DNA from: Bacillus testis
GTDB taxonomy: Bacteria > Bacillota > Bacilli > Bacillales > DSM-1321
Reading direction: 5' to 3'
DNA: 64,000 nucleotides
Assembly: GCF_001243895.1 (NCBI RefSeq)
Contig: NZ_LN851186.1
Coordinates: 3,825,743 to 3,889,742 of the forward strand
Under the pieces are notes generated by a model. It did no database searches and was not told the origin of the DNA. It was given only the letters and a program-made list of their open reading frames with translations. Positions 53,756 to 61,907 of this stretch are shown here, one piece after another; position 1 is the stretch's first letter; every line of letters begins with the position of its first letter. The translations under genes were made by a program, and so were the position numbers.

Positions 53756-53904
53756 AATTTGCTCCCTTCTACATCAAGCAGTTCCATGGGCTCACAGATC
53801 ACTATTCCATTATATACCAACACAAATTCAAATACTCTGCCATTCTACATAAAACATAGTGTACTCAAAAAGCAAAATATCATGTAAAAAATAGAAAAAA
53901 AGGA

Positions 53905-53933
53905 GTCATAGGTTTCTTTCTATTACCTATGAC
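53905..53933 (-). terminator. Possible attenuator or terminator in the murAB leader
   Basis: GTCATAGGT and ACCTATGAC form a 9-bp perfect stem with an 11-nt loop, followed on the minus strand by TCC and then seven T. A possible promoter (TTACAA, 17 nt, TACAAT) lies just upstream, so the hairpin would fall near the start of the murAB transcript, about 150 nt before the ATG. Apart from this and the fbaA terminator the 444-bp interval 53756-54199 shows no gene. Confidence 0.55.
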
Positions 53934-54161
53934 CAATTGATATACCATTTATTGTAACAAACTTCTAGTAGCTTTGTAACGTTTCTTACTTAAACAAAAA
54001 AGAACTCTCCCAATCATTTTAAAAAGAAAGAACTTTTTTTACAAGAACAATGATTATACCCAATATGGAGGATTCATGTGGTGGAATGTACAGGGGAAGT
54101 TACTGAAAGACTGATTCGCAACATAAGCTTCAGAACTAAAATGGTTGCGATCATAAAAAAA

Positions 54162-54189
54162 GACCGGATGCATCGATTGCATTCCGGCC
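54162..54189 (-). terminator. Intrinsic terminator of fbaA
   Basis: GGCCGGAATGCA and TGCATCCGGTC form a stem of about 11 bp with one mismatch, followed by seven T on the minus strand, just after the fbaA stop codon. Confidence 0.92.
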
Positions 54190-54199
54190 TTTTAGATCA

Positions 54200-55057
54200 T
54201 TACGCTTTGTTGTTTGAACCGAATTCACGGATTTTGCCAACAACAGTTGCTTTAATAGCTTCGCGTCCTGGTCCGATGAATTTACGTGGATCGTAAACTT
54301 CTTTATCGTTGTCAAGGACTTCGCGGACTTTCTTAGCAAAAGCGATTTGGTTTTCAGTGTTAACGTTGATTTTTGAAGTTCCAAGAGAAATGGATTTTTT
54401 GATATCTGCTTCTGGGATACCAGTTCCGCCGTGAAGAACCAAAGGCATGTTTGTAAGATCTTTGATTTCTTCCATTTCTTTGAATCCTAGGTTTGGTTCA
54501 CCTTTGTAAGGACCGTGTACAGATCCTAGAGCTGGAGCTAGGCAGTCAATGCCAGTTGCTTCAACAAGGTGTTTACATTCGTTAGGGTCAGCATAGATTA
54601 CGCCGTCAGCGATTACGTCGTCTTCTTGTCCACCTACTGTTCCAAGTTCTGCTTCAACAGAAACACCTTTTGCATGAGCGTAATCAACAACTTTTTTAGT
54701 TGTTTCTACGTTTTCTTCAAATGGGTGGTGTGATGCGTCGATCATGACAGAAGTGAAGCCAGCGTCGATCGCTTCTTTACATTTGTCGAATGAAGAACCA
54801 TGATCCAAGTGGATAGCCACAGGAACAGTGATTTTCATATCTTCTAATAAACCTTTAACCATCATTACTACTGTTTTGAAGCCGCCCATGTGACGTGCAG
54901 CACCTTCAGAAACACCTAGGATGACAGGAGATTTTTCTTCTTCAGCAGCTGCAAGGATTCCTTGTGTCCATTCAAGGTTGTTGATGTTGAATTGACCAAC
55001 TGCATATTTTTCTTTTAATGCTTTGTTTAGCATTTCAGTCATTGAAACTAAAGGCAT
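54200..55057 (-). CDS. fbaA: Fructose-bisphosphate aldolase, class II
   Basis: FbaA splits fructose-1,6-bisphosphate in glycolysis and runs in reverse in gluconeogenesis. The 285-residue zinc-dependent barrel has Asp85 and His86 in [12 protein letters not shown] and [13 protein letters not shown], plus VLHGGTGIP. The ribosome-binding site AAGGAGG is strong, as expected for a highly expressed gene. It lies between spo0F and murAB. Confidence 0.98.
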   Translation of the reverse strand: MPLVSMTEMLNKALKEKYAVGQFNINNLEWTQGILAAAEEEKSPVILGVSEGAARHMGGFKTVVMMVKGLLEDMKITVPVAIHLDHGSSFDKCKEAIDAGFTSVMIDASHHPFEENVETTKKVVDYAHAKGVSVEAELGTVGGQEDDVIADGVIYADPNECKHLVEATGIDCLAPALGSVHGPYKGEPNLGFKEMEEIKDLTNMPLVLHGGTGIPEADIKKSISLGTSKINVNTENQIAFAKKVREVLDNDKEVYDPRKFIGPGREAIKATVVGKIREFGSNNKA

Positions 55058-55142
55058 TTTATTTCCTCCTTATGTTATAGCTGTTCACACTGCTTTTTTC
55101 GCAGAGTTCCCTATTTAGAATACTTCCCAAAAGGGTATGTAA

Positions 55143-55171
55143 ACTATACGAAAAAATAGGCGAACAGTAAA
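55143..55171 (-). promoter_or_regulatory. Sigma-A promoter of fbaA
   Basis: On the minus strand TTTACT (55171-55166) and TATAGT (55148-55143) are 17 nt apart, with the start about 80 nt before the fbaA ATG. Confidence 0.65.
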
Positions 55172-55317
55172 CAATTTAAAATCCATTGTTAAGCATACCA
55201 ATTGTTCTGTCATTTCTCAACATGTTGGCAGGAATGGGTAAAAATTGTTATTATTTTATCTCAAATGTTTGTCCATTAATAGAATATTTAAATTTGTATT
55301 CCCTTTCACTTTGCCTT

Positions 55318-55689
55318 TTAAACCTTTTTAAGAGGAAGATACTTCTTCACGGCGCTCCGGATATCGTCAATATCGAACGGCTTGGCAAAGTGCGTGATGG
55401 CACCTAGGTCTTTTGCCTTCTGGATCATATCAAGCTCCCCGTAAGCAGTCATGATGATCACCGCTATTCCCTGGTCTTTCGCTTTCATCCGCTTGAGGAT
55501 TTCGATGCCATCCATTCCAGGTATTTTCATATCAAGAAGGACGAGATCCGGCGAATATTTCTCTGCAATATCAAGTGCTTGGACGCCATTTGCTGCTTGG
55601 AATGTTTCATATCCCTCTTTTTGCAACACCTCATTCAATAAAATCCTAATTCCGAATTGATCGTCTACAATGAGTATTTTTCCAGCCAT
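55318..55689 (-). CDS. spo0F: Sporulation phosphorelay response regulator Spo0F
   Basis: Spo0F receives phosphate from the Kin sensor kinases and passes it to Spo0B, leading to Spo0A activation. It is a lone 123-residue receiver domain. It has the acidic pair Asp9/Asp10, phospho-acceptor Asp53 in [11 protein letters not shown], Thr81 in TAYGE and Lys103 in HFAKPFDID. There is no output domain. The gene order spo0F-fbaA matches B. subtilis. Confidence 0.98.
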   Translation of the reverse strand: MAGKILIVDDQFGIRILLNEVLQKEGYETFQAANGVQALDIAEKYSPDLVLLDMKIPGMDGIEILKRMKAKDQGIAVIIMTAYGELDMIQKAKDLGAITHFAKPFDIDDIRSAVKKYLPLKKV

Positions 55690-55740
55690 TTTACCACTCC
55701 TTGATTTTTATATAGTGAAATATCGATCGGGAGGATTTTT

Positions 55741-55813
55741 CATCCTTCGCCGACCATTAGTTGACCAATCGAGTCCATACTGGCACTTGGCTCCCGCTTG
55801 CACTTCTTCATCT
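55741..55813 (+). repeat. Dispersed intergenic repeat, copy B
   Basis: This segment aligns with 41531-41603: CATCC, ATTAGTTGA, CCAATC and CACTTCTTCAT occur in the same order at matching distances. It lies in the divergent interval between spo0F and ywjG. Similarity is roughly two thirds by eye. Confidence 0.55.
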
Positions 55814-55915
55814 TTACTATCCAACGTTTCTGCATCCTTTTCACTAGCTTTGATTCGCTAATGTTGCCGGAATCCGATATAATTCACATAGTTCTTGTGA
55901 TAAAGGAGTTTTACT

Positions 55916-56434
55916 ATGCTTAAGATTTTTTCTACACAGCTAAGCGGCGTGTTCAAAGCGATTAATGATGATGAGTTTGCCTTCGAGGATGCAGCGCGCC
56001 TATTGGCTCAAGCTGCTGTCGGTGATGGAACCATTTATATAGCCGGGTTTGCTGAAATGAAAGGGTTGATTCCGCAAGCAACAGAAGGCACCGATGCCCT
56101 TCCAAGTTGCAAGCCTTTCAATCAGCTGGATGGAGTCACGACTGCCGATCGCGTCCTGCTAGCGGTCCGCCACCACAACGACCCAGAAGCAATCAAGTTG
56201 GCAAAAGACCTATATGACAGACAGATTCCATTCGTCGCCATGAGCACCGTCGTAAACGATGAAAACGGCATTCAGGATTGGTGCGATGTGCACCTCGATC
56301 TACGTGTAAAAAGAGGGCTTGTCCCTGCTGACAATGGCGGGCGCATCGGCTTCCCGGCGCTAATGGCCGCACTGTATGCCTATCATGGCATACACTTCAC
56401 ATTGACAGAATTGCTAGAGGAGTATCAGGATTGA
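55916..56434 (+). CDS. ywjG: DUF2529 family protein YwjG
   Basis: This 172-residue protein matches the YwjG/DUF2529 family, predicted to have an SIS-like sugar-phosphate fold. The N-terminal segment runs MLKIFSTQLSGVFKAI, with GDGTIYIAGFAEMKGL and the internal VLLAVRHHNDPEAIKLA. The biochemical role is unknown. It is one of only two genes on the plus strand. AAAGGAG precedes the ATG. It is convergent with pyrG as in B. subtilis, but an IS1182-type element now separates them. Confidence 0.85.
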   Translation: MLKIFSTQLSGVFKAINDDEFAFEDAARLLAQAAVGDGTIYIAGFAEMKGLIPQATEGTDALPSCKPFNQLDGVTTADRVLLAVRHHNDPEAIKLAKDLYDRQIPFVAMSTVVNDENGIQDWCDVHLDLRVKRGLVPADNGGRIGFPALMAALYAYHGIHFTLTELLEEYQD

Positions 56435-56501
56435 TAGCAACATCTTCCATATAAGAAAATAATACCATTCTTTCTGGCACACTCCCACATTTTTATCGAT
56501 G

Positions 56502-56530
56502 AAGGCTGTGATTAATGGATGGCCAGCCTT
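56502..56530 (+). terminator. Intrinsic terminator of ywjG
   Basis: AAGGCTG and CAGCCTT form a 7-bp stem followed by TTT and a short T-rich stretch on the plus strand, about 70 nt after the ywjG stop codon. Confidence 0.75.
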
Positions 56531-56553
56531 TTTCAGCTGAATAGAGGCAATAA

Positions 56554-58385
56554 AAAAGAGGCTGGGACAGAACTAGCTTCAATAATGAAAAAAGTAATGA
56601 AAAAAGTGAAATTGAGTGCGCTCAATTTCACTTTTTTCTATTCTTCTCTAATCATCCTTACCTGTTAGCCGTGAATTTCCTTAAATTCACGGCCATTAAT
56701 GCAAGGCCCATTTCATTTTCAACTTTCGATTTTCCTCGAACTGAAAATCGATTGAAATGCAAATTAGCCTTCAAGAATCCAAAAACTGGTTCCACATCTA
56801 TTTTTCTTTTACGATAAATGGAACTCGTTTCTTCTTCTGAAAGCTTCGCTCTTACGTATTCTTTTTGTTGTTCCCATTTTTCATTCACCATTACTTTTCG
56901 ATGGTTTCCTTCTTTTGCTTTTGTACATGAGGAACGCAATGGGCATCCTGAACAGTTTTCACACTCATAAATCTTAAATTCACGTGTGAAGCCTTCTTTA
57001 TCTGTTCGTACTGAATAATTTTTAAAGACAAGTTGTTGTTGGTTGGGACACGTGTATACATCCTTTTCTTTGTCATACTGCCAATTCGCTGTATTGAATG
57101 GGTTTTGTTTATATTTCTTCTTTTGCTCTTTCACGTACATTCCATAGGTAATTAACGCTTCTCGTTTACGATTTGAAAGGATATCATCATAATTCTGTTC
57201 ACTTCCATATCCTGCATCTGCGACGATGTGCTTTGGCAACTCAAAATAATGTTGTTCAATTTGGTCTAAGAACGGGATTAATGTACGGGTATCAGTTGGA
57301 TTCGAAAAGAGGCTGTAGGCAAGCGCGTATTGTCCTTCTGTTGCCACTTGTACATTATAACCGGCTTTCAATTGACCATTTTTCATATAATCATCTTTCA
57401 TACGCATAAAGGTCGCGTCGGGATCTGTCTTTGAATAACTATTTCGTGTGCCGAATATTTCAAAGTCTTTTTGATATCTCTGTTTTCGTTGGATATGGTC
57501 CATTAATTGTTTTCGTGCTTGTTTTGGGAATTTCCGTTCACTTCTCAACGCTTTTCGCTCGGCTCCATTCGTTGATGCCTCTATTTTTTGATCGTACTCA
57601 GAAATCACTTCATCTACTTTTTCAACGATTTGAGTGAGCTCTTCCAACGTTAACTCTTCTTCACTTTCCTGTACAATTTGAGGCATGATTTCATTTTTAA
57701 GCAGCTCTTTATATAGATGATTTGATTTTTCGATTAATCCCTGATGATACTTCTCGATGGATTTCTTCCAAACAAACGTAAACTTATTCGCATTCGCTTC
57801 AATCTTCGTTCCATCAATAAAGATGGCTTCTTGATCAATGATTTTTTCTTGGACGAGCTGGCAACGGAATTGAACGAAACATTGGCGGATTAATTCTTTT
57901 ACTTCAGGTTGAACACGGAAACGGTTGATGGTGCGGTAGCTTGGTTCATATCCTTGCGCCAGCCACATCATACGAATACTGTCCTTTAAAAGGGCTTCTA
58001 TTTTCCGACCTGAAAAGACAGATTGTGTATAGGCACATAGGATAATTTTCAACATCATGCGTGGATGATAGGCAGGACAACCCTCATTCCGCAGAAATGG
58101 TTCAAACGCTTCATGAGGAATACTTTCAACTAAGTGGTGTACATGGAAGGCGATATCATTCTTTTGTAATCTGACTTCTAAATCTAAAGGCAAAATTAAT
58201 TGATTCATGTTATAATCTTTAAACATAAGGACACTTCTTTCTGTTTGGTTTTGTGTGGTAACTTAATTTTAACAGAGAATGTCCTTATTTTATTTTGAAA
58301 AAAATCAAAGCCGGTGAAATTTTACTCATTGTAAAATTTCACCGGCTTTTTCATTTTAGAGGAGGGTTCTGTCCCAGCCTCTTTT
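56554..58385 (-). mobile_element. IS1182-family insertion sequence, complete
   Basis: Perfect 20-bp inverted repeats bound the element: AAAAGAGGCTGGGACAGAAC at 56554-56573 and its complement at 58366-58385. One intact transposase gene lies between them. Both ends carry strong hairpins inside the inverted repeats: GTGAAATTGAG/CTCAATTTCAC at about 56609-56634 and GCCGGTGAAATTTTAC with its complement at about 58312-58347, both flanked by T runs. These probably act as terminators that insulate the transposase. It lies between ywjG and pyrG, probably in the original pyrG terminator region. A target duplication is not clear. Confidence 0.92.
56658..58226 (-). CDS. IS1182-family transposase
   Basis: This 522-residue DDE transposase is intact. 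It has the N-terminal DUF772 domain (YHPRMMLKIILCAYTQSVFSGRKIE in pieces, about 52-76), a charged coiled-coil insert (about 160-250), DDE segments with DPDATFMRMKDDYMKNGQLKAGYN, and HIVADAGYGSEQNYD. A zinc-ribbon-like region C-x2-C-x2-C-x5-C (CENCSGCPLRSSC) follows, then the C-terminal VEPVFGFLKANLHFNRFSVRG with the catalytic Glu. Its base composition is more AT-rich than its neighbours. Confidence 0.95.
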   Translation of the reverse strand: MFKDYNMNQLILPLDLEVRLQKNDIAFHVHHLVESIPHEAFEPFLRNEGCPAYHPRMMLKIILCAYTQSVFSGRKIEALLKDSIRMMWLAQGYEPSYRTINRFRVQPEVKELIRQCFVQFRCQLVQEKIIDQEAIFIDGTKIEANANKFTFVWKKSIEKYHQGLIEKSNHLYKELLKNEIMPQIVQESEEELTLEELTQIVEKVDEVISEYDQKIEASTNGAERKALRSERKFPKQARKQLMDHIQRKQRYQKDFEIFGTRNSYSKTDPDATFMRMKDDYMKNGQLKAGYNVQVATEGQYALAYSLFSNPTDTRTLIPFLDQIEQHYFELPKHIVADAGYGSEQNYDDILSNRKREALITYGMYVKEQKKKYKQNPFNTANWQYDKEKDVYTCPNQQQLVFKNYSVRTDKEGFTREFKIYECENCSGCPLRSSCTKAKEGNHRKVMVNEKWEQQKEYVRAKLSEEETSSIYRKRKIDVEPVFGFLKANLHFNRFSVRGKSKVENEMGLALMAVNLRKFTANR

Positions 58386-58395
58386 CGTTGCCTTA

Positions 58396-60036
<1,641 letters not shown>

Positions 60037-60121
60037 TCAGTATTACGCAGACTCCCTCCTGCCGGCATGCATAGGGAGGCATCAGGAGCGCGAGCAGTCT
60101 GCAGAAAAGCCAAAATGGACA

Positions 60122-60160
60122 TAAAAATAAAAATGAAAGGGAGCTTTCCAACTCTCTTTC
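60122..60160 (-). promoter_or_regulatory. Attenuator-like hairpin in the pyrG leader
   Basis: On the minus strand GAAAGAGAG (60160-60152) pairs with CTCCCTTTC (60143-60135) with one A-C mismatch, followed by ATTTTTATTTTT. It stands about 130 nt before the pyrG start codon and after the rpoE terminator, so it interrupts the pyrG leader rather than ending a gene. The 3' arm contains the C/U-rich GCTCCCTTTC. B. subtilis pyrG is controlled by attenuation in which extra 5' G residues made at low CTP pair with a C/U-rich terminator arm. The same mechanism is plausible here, but the G-rich start site is not certain. Confidence 0.65.
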
Positions 60161-60237
60161 CTTTAACTACCTGATGGAATAATTAAAGTTTCCCCATAAC
60201 CTAAAACATTGCAAAAGCTTCATGAAAAAACAAAAAC

Positions 60238-60263
60238 GCTCCTCTTACAAAAGGTAAGGGAGC
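60238..60263 (-). terminator. Intrinsic terminator of rpoE
   Basis: GCTCC..TTAC and GTAA..GGAGC form a stem followed by GTTTTTGTTTTTTC on the minus strand, about 85 nt after the rpoE stop codon. Confidence 0.88.
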
Positions 60264-60348
60264 GGTATAATGTGTATACAATAAGCGTGTCCTTTTTAAA
60301 GGAGCCCAAAAATGATTCTACAAATTTCTACTTAAAAAGTCAAGCTGT

Positions 60349-60864
60349 TTAGATTTCTTCTTCCTCTTCGTCTTCTTCGTCGCTATCAAGCTCGAAGTCG
60401 TCTTCAACAAGATCCTCGTCCAAATCATCTTCGTCTTCTTCATCGTCGATTCCCAGAAGATCCTCGTCATCGTCTTCGTCAACTTCCAAATCGTCGTTTT
60501 CGAAGTCATCCAAATCTAAATCGTCTTCCAGATCATCGAACTCTTCATCAGCTTTCTTTGCTTTTTTCTTCTTCGGTTTGACCGGGTTTACCATTTCATC
60601 TTCCACTTGATCGATCGGGTACCAGTCTTTCAATCCCCACATTTGCTCGCCAGGGATGCTGAAACGGCCGTCAACATTCAAGTCTGTATAGAATTGCGGC
60701 AGCTTTTGCTGCAATTGTTCTTGGGTCAAATCTTGCAGTTTAGCGATTTCCTTTATGAGATCCTGAAAAGAAATAGCTTGTTTTCTTTCGCCTAGGATCG
60801 CGTGTGTAAGTTCAATTAAAGACATTTCTTTAAGGTCTTCTTTAGACATTTGATTCAAATTCAA
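60349..60864 (-). CDS. rpoE: RNA polymerase delta subunit
   Basis: Delta is a Gram-positive RNA polymerase subunit that speeds core recycling and sharpens sensitivity to initiating NTP levels. The N-terminal HARE-HTH domain (about 1-90) has SLIELTHAIL, QFYTDLNVDGRF and WGLKDWYPIDQ. A Lys-rich patch (KPKKKKAKK) and a highly acidic Asp/Glu tail of about 65 residues follow, the signature of delta. I favour the TTG at 60864 (AAAGGA 10 nt upstream), giving 171 residues; the ATG five codons later has no ribosome-binding site. Confidence 0.95.
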   Translation of the reverse strand: MNLNQMSKEDLKEMSLIELTHAILGERKQAISFQDLIKEIAKLQDLTQEQLQQKLPQFYTDLNVDGRFSIPGEQMWGLKDWYPIDQVEDEMVNPVKPKKKKAKKADEEFDDLEDDLDLDDFENDDLEVDEDDDEDLLGIDDEEDEDDLDEDLVEDDFELDSDEEDEEEEEI

Positions 60865-60985
60865 AATGTGCACGTCCTTTCTCTATCAAAAAGCATGGTG
60901 GTCATACTTTATCAATCCTGCCATAAACAAATACGCATATACATACCATTATAAACAATTCATTTGGGTTTATGCTAGTTCTAAC

Positions 60986-61174
60986 TTATCCTTTACGGCG
61001 TTTTTTACCACTTAAAGGCTTCTTTTCCTTCCGATGTTCCCGGTAAGCCAAATAGAAAAAAAAGAACGAGATCGTAAAGAAGCTGACTGCGCCGAATTGT
61101 TTATCATATAAAAACAAAGAAGCAACTATGAAAGCAGCAAACAACAAGATATATACAAATGTCTTTAGCCTCAT
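60986..61174 (-). CDS. Small membrane protein, function unknown
   Basis: This 62-residue protein has two hydrophobic segments (about residues 4-22 and 30-44) and a basic tail ending GKKRRKG. GGAG lies 8 nt upstream of the ATG, and the hydrophobic-then-basic organisation argues that the frame is real. I do not recognise a family. It lies between icmF and rpoE on the same strand. Confidence 0.65.
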   Translation of the reverse strand: MRLKTFVYILLFAAFIVASLFLYDKQFGAVSFFTISFFFFYLAYREHRKEKKPLSGKKRRKG

Positions 61175-61303
61175 GATTCCAGCTCCATTATATCGTTTAG
61201 AAAATCATTTTAACCTTATTATTCAGGATTTATAAAGTTTTTTTGTAAAAATATTGTTTTTTTGCACTTCCATAGCTCTGTATCCATGTAAAAGGAGAAA
61301 AAA

Positions 61304-61327
61304 GAAGCTGATGCATATATCAGCTTC
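61304..61327 (-). terminator. Terminator-like hairpin in the icmF-rpoE interval
   Basis: GAAGCTGAT and ATCAGCTTC form a 9-bp perfect stem with a 6-nt loop, followed by TTTTTTC on the minus strand. The same arms recur in a hairpin at 61868-61892, directly after icmF. Confidence 0.75.
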
Positions 61328-61414
61328 CACAGTGTTGAAAAACAATCTTTTCAATGAACAAAATAGAAAAACTGCTTCAATATCTCCTTTTAAAAAAGTA
61401 TAAAAAGAAGCGCC

Positions 61415-61559
61415 AAGGTGCAAGCGACGATTGATATCCGCTTCAGGATGCTCGCTTTCCGCGGGGCGGGCGGTGAGCCTCCTCGGCGCAAATCGCCTGT
61501 GGGGTCTCACCTGTCCCGCTTATCCCGCAGGAGTCTCGCACCTTCCGCTCCTATCAATC
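61415..61559. repeat. Structured GC-rich intergenic repeat element
   Basis: A GC-rich block interrupts AT-rich sequence in the 733-bp gene-free interval 61175-61907. Nested inverted repeats bound it: AAGGTGC (61415-61421) with GCACCTT (61538-61544), and GATTGATA (61429-61436) with TATCAATC (61552-61559). Inside, GTGAG..GGCG and CGCC..CTCAC form a strong hairpin, and GCGGG-type runs face CCCGC-type runs. From memory, closely similar blocks with CTTTCCGCGGG and CCCGCAGGAGTCTCGC recur in many Bacillaceae genomes; this cannot be checked here. No open frame explains it. Confidence 0.7.
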
Positions 61560-61867
61560 AACCTTACGATCAATCACTCACCTTATTTAAAAACAACCAC
61601 CTTTTAGAAAATAAACTTATGATAAGATGGATGACTCCATACCTAAAAAGGTTTCGTTCCATGAGATCGTAAGTCAACAGGTAAGACCGTCGACAAAGGA
61701 ACTGGACGTTGAGCATGATAAAAAACTCCATGGCTGATGGATGGTACCATGGAATTCATAAAGTAAAAGCACTTGGTGAGTGCCATCATCAAATACTTAA
61801 ATAATGAGACCAACCAAATAAAAAATGTTAGCGTTTACACATGACCAACTTTTTATTTCAATAACAT

Positions 61868-61892
61868 GGAAGCTGATAATACATCAGCTTCC
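61868..61892 (-). terminator. Hairpin downstream of icmF
   Basis: GGAAGCTGAT and ATCAGCTTCC form a 10-bp perfect stem with a 5-nt loop, 16 nt after the icmF stop codon. The following sequence (ATGTTATTG) lacks a good T run, so it may be a weak terminator or a protective 3' hairpin. Confidence 0.6.
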
Positions 61893-61907
61893 GATCGATC
61901 AGGCTTA

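Noticed and set aside
61223-61510. 95-residue minus-strand open frame in the icmF-rpoE interval
   Set aside because: It runs through the structured GC-rich repeat and a terminator hairpin, and the product is Arg/His/Phe-rich without domain features.
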